From: Pseudomonas viridiflava
Lineage (GTDB): Bacteria; Pseudomonadota; Gammaproteobacteria; Pseudomonadales; Pseudomonadaceae
Direction: 5' to 3'
Length of the DNA: 64,000 nt
NCBI RefSeq assembly: GCF_900590755.1
Contig: NZ_UUOC01000052.1
Coordinates: 434,001 to 498,000, forward strand
Part shown: positions 53,319 through 62,866 of the stretch, in pieces
Layout of the letters: each line of letters starts with the position of its first letter
Position numbering within the stretch: position 1 is the first letter of the stretch
Notes under the pieces: model-generated
The model's input: only the letters and a program-made list of their open reading frames with translations
What the model was told of the DNA's origin: nothing
Databases searched by the model: none
Translations under genes and position numbers: made by a program

Positions 53319-54725
53319 TTAGCAGCTGTAGTACAGCTCGTATTCCAGCGGGTGTACGAAGGTACGTACTTTGATTTCTTCTTCGCTTTTCAGAGCGATG
53401 TAAGCGTCGATGAAGTCGTCGCTGAAAACGCCGCCTTTGGTCAGGAACGCACGACCTTTGTCCAGCTCTTCCAGGGCTTCTTTCAGGCTGCCGCAAACTT
53501 GTGGGATCTCTTTGGCCTCTTCAGGCGGCAGGTCATACAGGTTTTTGTCAGCTGCGTCGCCAGGGTGGATCTTGTTCTGGATGCCGTCCAGGCCAGCCAT
53601 CAACAGTGCAGCGAAGCCCAGGTACGGGTTGGCTGCTGGATCCGGGAAGCGAGCTTCGATACGGCGGGCTTTAGGGCTCGACACGTAAGGAATACGGATC
53701 GAAGCGGAACGGTTACGGGCCGAGTAGGCCAGCATTACCGGAGCTTCGAAGCCTGGGACCAGACGCTTGTAGGAGTTGGTCGACGGGTTGGTGAAGCCGT
53801 TCAGGGCCTTACCGTGTTTGATGATGCCGCCGATGAAGAACAGAGCGGTGTCGGACAGACCGGCATAGCCTTCGCCTGCGAAGGTGTTCTTGCCATCTTT
53901 GGAGATGGACATGTGAACGTGCATACCCGAACCGTTATCGCCGTACAGAGGCTTAGGCATGAAGGTCGCGGTGCGGCCGTATGCGTCAGCTACGTTGTGT
54001 ACGCAGTATTTCAGGGTTTGAACTTCGTCAGCTTTCTTGACCAGGGTGTTGAACTTCACACCGATTTCGTTCTGGCCAGCAGTCGCCACTTCGTGGTGGT
54101 GAACTTCGATGACCAGACCCATTTCTTCCATGGCATTACACATGGAGGTACGGATTTCGTGGTCATGGTCGAACGGAGGAACCGGGAAGTAACCGCCTTT
54201 CACGCCTGGACGGTGGCCTTTGTTGCCGCCTTCTACGTCCTGGTCAGACATCCACGAGCCTTGCTCAGAGAAGATCTTGAACATGGAACCGGAGATGTCG
54301 GACTTGAACTTCACTTCGTCGAAGATGAAAAATTCTGGTTCCGGACCCACGAATACAGTGTCACCAATACCGGTGGACTTCAGGTATTCCTCAGCGCGGT
54401 GAGCGATAGCGCGCGGGTCGCGATCGTAGCCTTGCATGGTCGATGGTTCGATGATGTCGCAAACCAGGATCAGGGTTGGCTCTTCGGTGAACGGGTCGAG
54501 AACGGCAGTTTCGTCGTCCGGCATCAGGATCATGTCGGAAGCTTCGATGCCTTTCCAGCCGGAGATGGACGAGCCGTCGAACATCTTGCCGACTTCAAAG
54601 AATTCATCATCCAGTGCATCACGAGCCGGCATGGTCACGTGGTGCTGAGTACCTTTAGTGTCCGTGAAGCGCAGATCAATCCACTTTACGTCATGATCTT
54701 TGATGAGTTGAACCGACTTCGACAT
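53319..54725 (-). CDS. glnA: Glutamine synthetase, type I
   Basis: Assimilates ammonia into glutamine; a dodecameric enzyme. 468 residues from MSKSVQLIKDHDVKWIDLRF. The catalytic motifs MFDGSSISGWKGI, VGPEPEFFIFDE and GDNGSGMHVHMS are intact, and the adenylylation tyrosine is Y397 in NLYDLPPEEAKE. The start at 54725 is well inside the frame that opens to 54890. Transcribed from the sigma-54 promoter upstream. Confidence 0.98.
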   Translation of the reverse strand: MSKSVQLIKDHDVKWIDLRFTDTKGTQHHVTMPARDALDDEFFEVGKMFDGSSISGWKGIEASDMILMPDDETAVLDPFTEEPTLILVCDIIEPSTMQGYDRDPRAIAHRAEEYLKSTGIGDTVFVGPEPEFFIFDEVKFKSDISGSMFKIFSEQGSWMSDQDVEGGNKGHRPGVKGGYFPVPPFDHDHEIRTSMCNAMEEMGLVIEVHHHEVATAGQNEIGVKFNTLVKKADEVQTLKYCVHNVADAYGRTATFMPKPLYGDNGSGMHVHMSISKDGKNTFAGEGYAGLSDTALFFIGGIIKHGKALNGFTNPSTNSYKRLVPGFEAPVMLAYSARNRSASIRIPYVSSPKARRIEARFPDPAANPYLGFAALLMAGLDGIQNKIHPGDAADKNLYDLPPEEAKEIPQVCGSLKEALEELDKGRAFLTKGGVFSDDFIDAYIALKSEEEIKVRTFVHPLEYELYYSC

Positions 54726-54826
54726 GGTGTCCTCCGGGTGGCTTCGGGCCGTTTTATGTTTTAGGCCCTTAGAATTTGGGTGATGCCGGCGCGAATACTC
54801 GGCCATGGCAACCTGCCTCACAAGGG

Positions 54827-54842
54827 AGCAAATTGCATGCCA
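54827..54842 (-). promoter_or_regulatory. Sigma-54 promoter of glnA
   Basis: On the minus strand TGGCAT-GCAAT-TTGCT matches TGGCAC-N5-TTGCA/T with correct GG-N10-GC spacing; it lies about 102-117 bp before the glnA start codon, so a long leader is implied. NtrC, encoded downstream, is the expected activator. Confidence 0.82.
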
Positions 54843-54988
54843 GTGCCCCGAGATGGGTTTGTTGCCCCAAACGTTAGCAAAACAGGGCATTAAAGCCAGT
54901 TTTAAAAATAATCACGCACCGTTATGAGGCTTGCCGTGGTGCGCAAGACCTTTTTTGGTGCGTCGATGATTGGTTGCACGATAACTGG

Positions 54989-55016
54989 TTAAACCTTGAA
55001 CAATTTCCGCTATAAT
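54989..55016 (+). promoter_or_regulatory. Sigma-70-like promoter of thiI
   Basis: TTAAAC, a 16-bp spacer and a perfect TATAAT at 55011-55016. It ends 42 bp before the ATG. The -35 element is weak. Confidence 0.5.
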
Positions 55017-55058
55017 CCCGCCCCCTCTTTTTCGGCTGGCACCTCGCGCGCTGTTTTC

Positions 55059-56513
55059 ATGAAACTAATCGTAAAAGTCTTCCCCGAGATCACTATCAAA
55101 AGCCCGCCGGTGCGTAAGCAATTCATCCGGCAACTGGGCAAAAACATCCGTACCGTGCTCCGCGACCTGGACCCGGCACTGGTGGTGGACGGCGTGTGGG
55201 ACAACCTCGAGGTGCAGACGCGGCTGACCGATCCGAAGATCCTGCAGGAAATGACCGATCGCCTGAGCTGCATGCCGGGCATCTCCAATTTCCTGCAAGT
55301 GGCCGAATATCCGCTGGGCGACATGGACGACATCGTCGCCAAGTGCAAGCTGCACTACGCCGATCTGCTGCCGGGCAAGATGTTTTCGGTGCGCTGCAAA
55401 CGTGCAGGCAAGCACACGTTCAGCTCCATGGATGTCGAAAAATACGTCGGCAGCCAGTTGCGTCAGCAGTGCGGCGCGGCCGGTATCGAGCTTAGAAAGC
55501 CGCAAATCGTGGTGCGGATGGAAATTCGCGACAAACGGTTGTTCGTGATTCACAGCCAGCACAACAGCATCGGCGGCTACCCACTGGGCGCCCTTGAACA
55601 GACCCTGGTGTTGATGTCCGGCGGTTTCGATTCGACGGTGGCGGCCTATCAGGTCATGCGCCGCGGGCTTATGGCGCATTTCTGCTTCTTTAATCTGGGT
55701 GGCCGCGCCCACGAGCTGGGCGTGATGGAAGTCGCGCACTTCATCTGGAAGAAGTACGGCAGCTCCCAGCGAGTGCTGTTTGTGAGCGTGCCTTTCGAGG
55801 AAGTTCTCGGAGAAATTCTGCAGAAAGTCGATAACAGTCATATGGGTGTAGTTTTGAAGCGTATGATGTTGCGCGCTGCATCTTCTATTGCTGATCGTCT
55901 TGAAATCGACGTGCTGGTCACTGGCGAAGCGATTTCCCAGGTAGCCAGCCAAACGCTGCCGAACCTGTCGTTGATTGACAGTGCGACCGACAAGCTGGTT
56001 TTGCGTCCACTGATCACCAGCCACAAGCAGGACATCGTCGATCAGGCGGTGGAAATTGGTACTGCCGATTTCGCCAAACACATGCCTGAGTATTGCGGGG
56101 TGATTTCGATCAACCCGAAAACCAACGCCAAGCGTAATCGCGTTGAGTACGAAGAACAGCAGTTCGACATGGCGGTTCTTGAGCGCGCGCTCGAGAATGC
56201 CAGGCTGGTTTCGATCGATCGGGTTATCGACGATCTGAGCCGCAGTGTCGAGATAGAAGAAGTCAGTCAGGCTTTGGCCGGGCAAGTCATCATTGACATC
56301 CGTCACCCGGATGCTCAGGAAGACCACCCGCTGGTGCTGGCTGGCATAGAAATACAGGCGTTGCCGTTCTATGCATTGAACAGCCGCTTCAAGGAACTGG
56401 ATAACACGCGCCAGTACCTGTTGTATTGCGACAAAGGCGTCATGAGTCGCCTGCATGCTCACCATTTGCTCAGTGAGGGGTATGCCAATGTGCGCGTTTA
56501 TAGACCGAGCTAA
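55059..56513 (+). CDS. thiI: tRNA 4-thiouridine synthase / thiamine sulfur carrier ThiI
   Basis: Adds sulfur to U8 of tRNA and to ThiS for thiamine synthesis. 484 residues: THUMP domain (about 60-165), PP-loop SGGFDSTVAA (about 188-198), and a C-terminal rhodanese-like domain ending near YCDKGVMSRLHAHHL, where the Cys is the persulfide carrier. The ATG at 55059 follows a TATAAT box; the frame open from 54996 crosses it. Confidence 0.95.
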   Translation: MKLIVKVFPEITIKSPPVRKQFIRQLGKNIRTVLRDLDPALVVDGVWDNLEVQTRLTDPKILQEMTDRLSCMPGISNFLQVAEYPLGDMDDIVAKCKLHYADLLPGKMFSVRCKRAGKHTFSSMDVEKYVGSQLRQQCGAAGIELRKPQIVVRMEIRDKRLFVIHSQHNSIGGYPLGALEQTLVLMSGGFDSTVAAYQVMRRGLMAHFCFFNLGGRAHELGVMEVAHFIWKKYGSSQRVLFVSVPFEEVLGEILQKVDNSHMGVVLKRMMLRAASSIADRLEIDVLVTGEAISQVASQTLPNLSLIDSATDKLVLRPLITSHKQDIVDQAVEIGTADFAKHMPEYCGVISINPKTNAKRNRVEYEEQQFDMAVLERALENARLVSIDRVIDDLSRSVEIEEVSQALAGQVIIDIRHPDAQEDHPLVLAGIEIQALPFYALNSRFKELDNTRQYLLYCDKGVMSRLHAHHLLSEGYANVRVYRPS

Positions 56514-56658
56514 GTGCCCGGGGCTGTTTGCCTGTGGCTTGCGTCACCGGCCCCCCGACGCCAGTCGTCTAGCCGTAACGGCTTTTAGCCGACTCTGACG
56601 TTATAAATAGCTGACTAGAAGTATTCAGCTGACCGAATCCTCTGATCGAGATACACAA

Positions 56659-58479
56659 GTGATCGAAAATCTACGCAACATCGCCATCATTGCTCACGTT
56701 GACCATGGTAAAACCACCCTGGTAGACAAACTCTTGCGTCAATCCGGCACTCTGGAACGCGGCGAGCTCAACGACGAGCGCGTGATGGACTCCAACGACC
56801 AGGAGAAAGAGCGCGGTATTACCATTCTGGCGAAAAACACCGCCATCAACTGGAACGGCTACCACATCAACATCGTGGACACCCCGGGCCACGCCGACTT
56901 CGGTGGTGAAGTTGAGCGCGTAATGTCGATGGTTGACTCCGTGCTGCTGCTGGTTGACGCTCAAGACGGCCCTATGCCGCAAACCCGTTTCGTGACCAAG
57001 AAGGCTTTCGAAGCCGGCCTGCGTCCAATCGTGGTCATCAACAAGGTTGACCGTCCAGGCGCGCGTCCGGACTGGGTTCTGGATCAGATCTTCGACCTGT
57101 TCGACAACCTGGGTGCTACCGAAGAACAGCTGGACTTCAAAGTCGTTTACGCCTCCGCGCTGAACGGTATTGCCGGTCTGGATCACAGCGACATGGCTGA
57201 AGACATGACTCCGCTGTATCAGTCCATCGTCGACAACGTTCCAGCACCTGCCGTTGACCGCGACGGTCCGTTCCAGATGCAAATCTCGGCACTGGACTAC
57301 AACAGCTTCCTGGGCATCATTGGTGTAGGCCGTATCGCTCGCGGTAAGGTCAAGCCAAACACTCAGGTTGTGGCTATCGATGCCAACGGCAAGCGCCGTA
57401 ACGGTCGCATTCTGAAGTTGATGGGTCACCACGGTCTGCACCGTGTAGACGTTGAAGACGCTGCTGCCGGCGACATCGTCTGCATCAGCGGCTTTGAAGA
57501 GCTGTTCATCTCCGACACCCTGTGCGACCCACAGAACGTTGAAGCGATGAAGCCGCTGACCGTTGACGAGCCAACCGTTTCCATGACCTTCCAGGTAAAC
57601 GACTCGCCTTTCTGCGGTAAAGAAGGCAAGTTCGTGACTTCCCGTAACATCAAGGAACGTCTGGACAAAGAGCTGCTGTACAACGTTGCACTGCGCGTTG
57701 AAGAAGGCGACACCGCTGACAAGTTCAAGGTCTCGGGCCGTGGCGAGCTGCACCTCTCGGTACTGATCGAAACCATGCGTCGCGAAGGCTTCGAAATGGG
57801 CGTTGGTCGTCCAGAAGTGATCATCCGCATGGTTGACGGCGTTAAGCACGAACCGTACGAAAACGTCACCATCGACCTGCCGGAAGAATCCCAGGGTTCG
57901 ATCATGGAACAGATCGGTATCCGTAAGGGCGACCTGACCAACATGGTTCCGGATGGCAAAGGCCGTGTTCGCCTTGAGTACAACATCCCGGCTCGTGGCT
58001 TGATCGGTTTCCGTAACGAGTTCCTGACGCTGACTTCCGGCGCTGGCATCCTGACCTCGATCTTCGACCGTTACGACGTGATGAAGTCGGGCGACATGTC
58101 TGGCCGTCAGAACGGCGTTCTGGTTTCGGTTGCTACCGGCAAGGCGCTGACCTACTCCCTGGAAACTCTGCAGGCACGTGGCAAGCTGTTCCTGGGCCAC
58201 GGCGAAGACGTGTACGAAGGTCAGATCGTCGGCATCAACAGCCGCGACAACGACCTGGGTGTAAACCCAACCAAGGGCAAGAAGCTCGACAACATGCGTG
58301 CTTCCGGTAAAGACGAAACCATCGCTCTGGTTCCGCCTATCCGTTTCACCCTGGAACAAGCGCTGGAATTCGTTCAAGAAGACGAATTGTGCGAAGTGAC
58401 TCCAAAGTCGATTCGCCTGCGTAAGAAAATCCTTGGCGAAAGCGAGCGTACCCGCGCTGCCAAGAAGTCGGGCAACTGA
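56659..58479 (+). CDS. typA: Ribosome-associated GTPase TypA/BipA
   Basis: EF-G-like GTPase that helps ribosome assembly and growth at low temperature or stress. 606 residues: G1 AHVDHGKTTL, G3 DTPGHADFGGEV and NKVD, two beta-barrel domains and a BipA-specific C-terminus. GTG at 56659 begins VIENLRNIAIIAHVDHGK, exactly the family N-terminus, though the ribosome site is weak. Confidence 0.97.
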   Translation: MIENLRNIAIIAHVDHGKTTLVDKLLRQSGTLERGELNDERVMDSNDQEKERGITILAKNTAINWNGYHINIVDTPGHADFGGEVERVMSMVDSVLLLVDAQDGPMPQTRFVTKKAFEAGLRPIVVINKVDRPGARPDWVLDQIFDLFDNLGATEEQLDFKVVYASALNGIAGLDHSDMAEDMTPLYQSIVDNVPAPAVDRDGPFQMQISALDYNSFLGIIGVGRIARGKVKPNTQVVAIDANGKRRNGRILKLMGHHGLHRVDVEDAAAGDIVCISGFEELFISDTLCDPQNVEAMKPLTVDEPTVSMTFQVNDSPFCGKEGKFVTSRNIKERLDKELLYNVALRVEEGDTADKFKVSGRGELHLSVLIETMRREGFEMGVGRPEVIIRMVDGVKHEPYENVTIDLPEESQGSIMEQIGIRKGDLTNMVPDGKGRVRLEYNIPARGLIGFRNEFLTLTSGAGILTSIFDRYDVMKSGDMSGRQNGVLVSVATGKALTYSLETLQARGKLFLGHGEDVYEGQIVGINSRDNDLGVNPTKGKKLDNMRASGKDETIALVPPIRFTLEQALEFVQEDELCEVTPKSIRLRKKILGESERTRAAKKSGN

Positions 58480-58503
58480 TTAATCAGTTAGTCGGCTAAA
58501 AAC

Positions 58504-58540
58504 AAAACGCCCCCGATCGCAAGATCGGGGGCGTTTTTGT
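58504..58540 (+). terminator. typA rho-independent terminator
   Basis: A 15-bp perfect stem (AAAACGCCCCCGATC and complement) with a GCAA loop, ending in TTTTTG, starts 25 bp after the typA stop. Confidence 0.92.
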
Positions 58541-58556
58541 TTGTGTGCTGCTGATT

Positions 58557-58631
58557 CTGTAGGAGCTGCCGAAGGCTGCGAAGGCGTTATGCCTGATACA
58601 CCGCTTTCGCAGCCTTCGGCAGCTCCTACAG
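58557..58631. repeat. REP inverted pair, family C
   Basis: CTGTAGGAGCTGCCGAAGGC and its inverted partner between the typA terminator and the end of the YkgJ-type gene. Nearly identical to 59202-59276. Confidence 0.88.
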
Positions 58632-58640
58632 AGCCAGGTG

Positions 58641-59096
58641 TCAAAACTTCGGAAACGGCACGCTGGTGTTGTTCTTCAGCGTACCGCTGGCCTGGCGCAC
58701 GACATCCTTGGGCTTGTAGGCGCAGTAGCCTGGGCGCGGGCCTATCTTGGGGTGGTTGCGGCAGGTGTCCGGACGTTTGTCGTAGATGGTGCACATGCGG
58801 CTCTTGCGATCCAGATACAGGCAGTCGTTGTTGCTCATGCGCTGCAACGTGAAGATCTCGGACTTCTGGTTGTAGCGCTCGACGATGCCTTCTTTCTGCA
58901 AACGCTTGGCGATGTTCTTGGCTGGCTCGCCGCGTTCGAAGTCGTCAACGATGCCGATGCGGATCAGATCCTTGATCTTCACTTCAACAGGCAGCGTGCA
59001 GCAGCTGGAGACACAGCCCCCGCACATATGGCTGGAGTATTTGGCCCAGGTATCGATACGGTCGAGTTCTGCGGCGGCGATCAAGGTCGGTTTCAT
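58641..59096 (-). CDS. YkgJ-family cysteine cluster protein
   Basis: 151 residues with a zinc/iron-type cysteine cluster: CGGC-SSCC near residues 25-33, then CLYLD, CTIYDKRPDTC and YCAYKP. Such proteins are thought to bind zinc or an Fe-S cluster, with no known reaction. No signal peptide. Flanked by two family C REPs. Confidence 0.85.
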   Translation of the reverse strand: MKPTLIAAAELDRIDTWAKYSSHMCGGCVSSCCTLPVEVKIKDLIRIGIVDDFERGEPAKNIAKRLQKEGIVERYNQKSEIFTLQRMSNNDCLYLDRKSRMCTIYDKRPDTCRNHPKIGPRPGYCAYKPKDVVRQASGTLKNNTSVPFPKF

Positions 59097-59201
59097 GGGG
59101 AATACGGTTCCGGGTGTATCGGGCGCGCGATGATACCGGTGTCCGGGGGAATCGAGTAATCAAAAATTTCCGAGGCGACTGTCGGTGGACGGGCGAGGTC
59201 C

Positions 59202-59276
59202 CTGTAGGAGCTGCCGAAGGCTGCGAAGGCGTTATGCCTGACACACCGCTTTCGCAGCCTTCGGCAGCTCCTACAG
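59202..59276. repeat. REP inverted pair, family C, overlapping a gene end
   Basis: CTGTAGGAGCTGCCGAAGGC pair whose right outer arm supplies the stop codon of the minus-strand GTPase gene: CTACAG read in reverse is CTG TAG. This suggests the repeat inserted at or replaced the original gene end. Confidence 0.85.
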
Positions 59277-60650
59277 GGCTTTGGCAAGCTCCTCAATCTG
59301 CTCCTGCCTTTCAGGCTGGCTCAGCTTCGCCCCCGGATTAAGCGATGACCACTGCGGGTGCGCGCGGGCCTTGTGCAAAGCTTCGGGGAGTTTGCCTTCG
59401 CGCCAGGTTTTATCCTGCGGCGTGGTGAGCTGGATGCTCTCCATCGCTGCATGGCCACGTGCGCCGAGGGCCAGCAGCAAATGACGCTGACGCAATGCCA
59501 GCAGGCGTAGCACCGCATCATCAACCGTCAGCTCCCGCTGGCCTTTGAATTTGCCGATCAGCCGGCCGCCGTAGCTACGCGCCGTCTGCAAGGCCCCGCC
59601 GGCGATCGCACCGACCAGCGCGGCTGCGCCAAGGGTGATGCCGCCAACCAGCAGGTCAACACCAGCCCCCGCCGCAGCGCCCGCTGCAATGCCACCGCCA
59701 ACTCGCACGCCAAGCTGCTTGAGGGTTTCGGGGTTGAACAGATCGTCGCCCCAACGCCCATCCAGCAACGGCAGATCGCTGGCCGCTGCATCCTGCACAC
59801 GGAACGCATACAGCTTGAGCAGCTCCTCAACGCAGCGCTGCTCACGCTGACGCACGGCTTTGCGCAGCTCATCAATGGCGTGCTGTTCCTGTTCTGGTTC
59901 GGTGGAAACACTGCGACGGCAAGCGGCGCAGTCGATCAATAACTGCGCGATCAGCCGCGCGGCACTTTGCAGGCGCGCCTGGCGCTGGGCTTCCTGATCA
60001 AGGATCAAACGCTCCAGCTGGCCTCGGGAGTTTTCCAATAGCAGGGCCAGGCTTTCATACAAACGCCGCTCGCCATCTTCCGGCGGCGCGACGCTGTCGA
60101 AGCGCACCAGCGCATGCAGGCCCAATCGGGCCAGAGCTTCGCGCCACGCAGGTTCGCGATGTTCGGCACTGCTGACGAAATTCAATACCGGCAGCAGCGG
60201 TTTGCCGCAACTGGCAAGAATCGACAACTCGTCCCGGTATTTGGCGAGCACCGGCTCCCGGGCGTCGATCACGTACAGCCCGGCATCCGATGCCAGAAGT
60301 TGACGTAACACCTTGGCTTCCTGCTCGAAGCGTTGCCGGGCTTCACTGCCTTCCAGAAAGCGGGCCAGCCGCGCCGGCCCATCCAGCCGTTCGCCGGGGC
60401 AATCCAGACGTTCCAGATAATCCAGCAGCGCGATGGCGTCTTCCAGGCCCGGCGTGTCGTACAGCTCAAGCAGGGCTTGGCCATCAACGGACAGTCTCGC
60501 GCCTTCCACATGCCGCGTGGTGCTGGGGCGATGGGAGACTTCACCGAAACCCACATCCCGAGTCAGGGTGCGCAGCAATGAGGTTTTGCCAACGTTCGTG
60601 TGGCCGACCACTGCCAGTTTCAGGGCGCGGATGTTGTGCGAATCAGTCAT
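59271..60650 (-). CDS. GTPase with DUF3482 domain
   Basis: 459 residues. P-loop GHTNVGKTSLLRTL (about 16-29) and DTPG (about 65-68) define an Era/TrmE-like G domain; the N/TKxD motif is not clear. A helical DUF3482 region with an alanine/glycine-rich hydrophobic stretch (GGGIAAGAAAGAGVDLLVGGITLGAAALVG, about residues 325-355) follows, suggesting membrane association. It overlaps the DUF2868 gene by 8 nt; the pair is conserved in Pseudomonas. The stop codon lies in a REP element. Confidence 0.87.
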   Translation of the reverse strand: MTDSHNIRALKLAVVGHTNVGKTSLLRTLTRDVGFGEVSHRPSTTRHVEGARLSVDGQALLELYDTPGLEDAIALLDYLERLDCPGERLDGPARLARFLEGSEARQRFEQEAKVLRQLLASDAGLYVIDAREPVLAKYRDELSILASCGKPLLPVLNFVSSAEHREPAWREALARLGLHALVRFDSVAPPEDGERRLYESLALLLENSRGQLERLILDQEAQRQARLQSAARLIAQLLIDCAACRRSVSTEPEQEQHAIDELRKAVRQREQRCVEELLKLYAFRVQDAAASDLPLLDGRWGDDLFNPETLKQLGVRVGGGIAAGAAAGAGVDLLVGGITLGAAALVGAIAGGALQTARSYGGRLIGKFKGQRELTVDDAVLRLLALRQRHLLLALGARGHAAMESIQLTTPQDKTWREGKLPEALHKARAHPQWSSLNPGAKLSQPERQEQIEELAKAL

Positions 60651-62022
60651 CGCCGGTCTCCAGCCAGTTCAGTGGCGGTTGTTCGCTCCACGGCAATTCC
60701 AGTTGATGCAGCGCGGTGTGCCAATCGCCGACGCGCTCCGCGTCCAGATGCTGCCCTGGCGGTGCAGGTAACAGCCAGATGCGCGTCGAACCTGCGCAGC
60801 GGGCCAGCTCGGCAATCAACGCGAGGCTGCCCCGATCTGGTGAGCGCCGTGGATCACAGGCAATCAGCAACCGCGCGGGTGGGAAGCGGGTGAGTTGATC
60901 CAGCAGCTTGAGCCGGGATTCGCGGCTGTCGAGAATCCCGGCGTTCACCACCGATTCCGGCAATTGAGGCGGCCATGGCTGTTCATCGTCCAGTTCGATG
61001 GCCACCAGCAACGCGCCATCGCTATTCAGCGCACCGGCGTTGGGTTGCACTTGATGCAGCTGCGCGGGCGCGGCATCGCTGACCCCAAGCCTTTCGCTGC
61101 TGGGCATCAGGCGTTCGCGCAGTTGGCTGTAGCCGGGCAGGGTCAGATCCAGGCTCAACCCATCCCTGCCTCTGCGCCAGCGCCACAAGCAGAGCAACGC
61201 GAGGATCAGGCGCGGCGCGATGCCGTAGACCAATAGCACGCCCACTAGCCAAGCAGCCCAGGCCTGACGGCCGGTTTCGATCAACAGGGCGCTGTCGCCG
61301 CTGGCGCGGATCATGGCCTCGGTCGGCACGCTGAAACCCAGCAAGGCGGGCAGTGCGCCCAAGGTTTGTGTGAGGCTGACGAAGGTGTCGCTGCCCAGAA
61401 TCGTGGTTTCCCAAACGAAGCCGTAGCGCCGCGTGGCCATCAACAACAGCAACAGCACCAGCGCGCTGACCAGTGCCAGCAGCCACAAGCTGTGAATTAG
61501 CGCGCCCAAGGCCCAGCGATTCAGGCGTTGACGCTGCAATAACACCAGCAACGCCGGGGCGATTTGCGCCGCCTGGGCATCGCGGGCGAGCTTTTCGCTG
61601 AGCCAGAGCCAGATACGGCCGAGGCTCGCAGTGCTTTGCCCTGTGACGCTAAAGCTCAATGCCCAGCTGATCAGCAGAAGCAGGTTCAGGCCCAGCAGGC
61701 TGCCCAGCGCCCAGAACACATTGACCGGAGTCTGGCCGTCACCGAGGGCGGCAAACGCCAGGCCTGCTCCGCTGATGACCGAAAAGATTGCCAAGGCAAT
61801 CAGCGCAAGGCGAGCCCCTTGTTTCCAGTGCCGCAGCGCGCCGAGCATGCCGTCACGCTCGGCCAACCGCAGGGCGCGGCTTTTGATGCGGCTTGATAGA
61901 TCGCCACCTTCGGCTTTGGCACGGCGATTGGCTTCAAGATCTTCCAGTGGGCCAGCCTGTTCTTCGCGCAGGCGCACGGCTTCGGTCAGCCACAGGGTAT
62001 CGAGGGGAGTCAGAGCAGTCAC
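60643..62022 (-). CDS. DUF2868 membrane protein
   Basis: 459 residues with about five membrane helices (approximately 72-95, 105-125, 165-190, 245-265 and others) and soluble ends. It is the first gene of the pair with the DUF3482 GTPase and probably forms a membrane complex with it. Function is unknown; relatives are annotated only by domain number. Confidence 0.83.
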   Translation of the reverse strand: MTALTPLDTLWLTEAVRLREEQAGPLEDLEANRRAKAEGGDLSSRIKSRALRLAERDGMLGALRHWKQGARLALIALAIFSVISGAGLAFAALGDGQTPVNVFWALGSLLGLNLLLLISWALSFSVTGQSTASLGRIWLWLSEKLARDAQAAQIAPALLVLLQRQRLNRWALGALIHSLWLLALVSALVLLLLLMATRRYGFVWETTILGSDTFVSLTQTLGALPALLGFSVPTEAMIRASGDSALLIETGRQAWAAWLVGVLLVYGIAPRLILALLCLWRWRRGRDGLSLDLTLPGYSQLRERLMPSSERLGVSDAAPAQLHQVQPNAGALNSDGALLVAIELDDEQPWPPQLPESVVNAGILDSRESRLKLLDQLTRFPPARLLIACDPRRSPDRGSLALIAELARCAGSTRIWLLPAPPGQHLDAERVGDWHTALHQLELPWSEQPPLNWLETGDD

Positions 62023-62128
62023 ACGGTGTCTCGTTGATTGAATCAGTGGGGGAGCATAACCTCTGCGCCCTCTATTCGAGCAATAAGCCCGGTACGAATT
62101 CCGTGTCGGCGTCTGTTATTCTCGCGCC

Positions 62129-62641
62129 ATGAAAAATCAACTTCCCCTCAGCCTGATTGCCGCCCTTGGTGAAAACCGAGTGATTGGCGTCGACAATTCC
62201 ATGCCCTGGCATTTGCCGGGGGACTTCAAATATTTCAAGGCCACGACCCTTGGCAAGCCGATCATCATGGGTCGCAAGACCTGGGATTCTCTGGGGCGGC
62301 CGCTGCCGGGTCGGCTGAATCTGGTGGTGACCCGCCAGGCAGATCTGCAACTGGACGGTGCCGAAGTCTTCACTTCGCTGGAATCCGCCGTGGTTCGCGC
62401 TGAAGAATGGGCGCGTGAGCAGGGCGTTTCCGAGGTGATGCTGATTGGTGGCGCGCAGTTGTATGCCCAAGGCTTGGCACAGGCTGATCGTTTGTACCTG
62501 ACGCGAGTTGCATTGAGCCCGGAGGGTGATGCCTGGTTTCCGGAGTTTGATCAGGCCGAGTGGGCGATGGTGTCCGAGGTGGTAAACCCTGCGGTGGATG
62601 ATAAGCCTGCGTACAGTTTTGAGGTTTGGGAGCGCAGGTAG
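62129..62641 (+). CDS. folA: Dihydrofolate reductase
   Basis: Reduces dihydrofolate to tetrahydrofolate with NADPH; the target of trimethoprim. 170 residues with the start LSLIAALGENRVIGVDNSMPWHLPGDFKYF (Asp/Trp active site region), GRKTWDSLGRPLPGR (NADPH loop) and VMLIGGAQLYAQGL. Diverges from the DUF2868 gene by about 105 bp. Confidence 0.96.
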   Translation: MKNQLPLSLIAALGENRVIGVDNSMPWHLPGDFKYFKATTLGKPIIMGRKTWDSLGRPLPGRLNLVVTRQADLQLDGAEVFTSLESAVVRAEEWAREQGVSEVMLIGGAQLYAQGLAQADRLYLTRVALSPEGDAWFPEFDQAEWAMVSEVVNPAVDDKPAYSFEVWERR

Positions 62642-62645
62642 AACC

Positions 62646-62718
62646 CTGTAGGAGCTGCCGAAGGCTGCGAATCGGTTTTTCTGATACACCGCTTTCGCAG
62701 CCTTCGGCAGCTCCTACA
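62646..62718. repeat. REP inverted pair, family C
   Basis: CTGTAGGAGCTGCCGAAGGC pair 5 bp after the folA stop; it may end or stabilise the folA message. Confidence 0.87.
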
Positions 62719-62866
62719 AAAAATGTCATGAAAGTGTCGCAATCGGCGATCCCTGTCGCGAATCGTTCCCGACATGACGGCATCTGGACGAATGCAGTCG
62801 CAGACATCGCCAATCAGTCACAGCAATTTGTTACGGTCGGACCTCTTATTTTCGGAGGGACACCCT

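Noticed and set aside
53301..54764. 487-codon frame opposite glnA
   Set aside because: Same reason; the frame contains no known motif and glnA is certain.
54911..54962. GGTGCG repeats upstream of glnA as NtrC sites
   Set aside because: Half-site spacing (about 17-19 bp) does not fit the usual NtrC palindrome TGCACC-N5-GGTGCA, so they were not called.
55065..56465. 466-codon frame opposite thiI
   Set aside because: Shadow of thiI without motifs or ribosome site.
56671..58377. 568-codon open frame opposite typA
   Set aside because: Antisense to a highly conserved GTPase, no recognisable domain, codon-position mirror of the sense gene.
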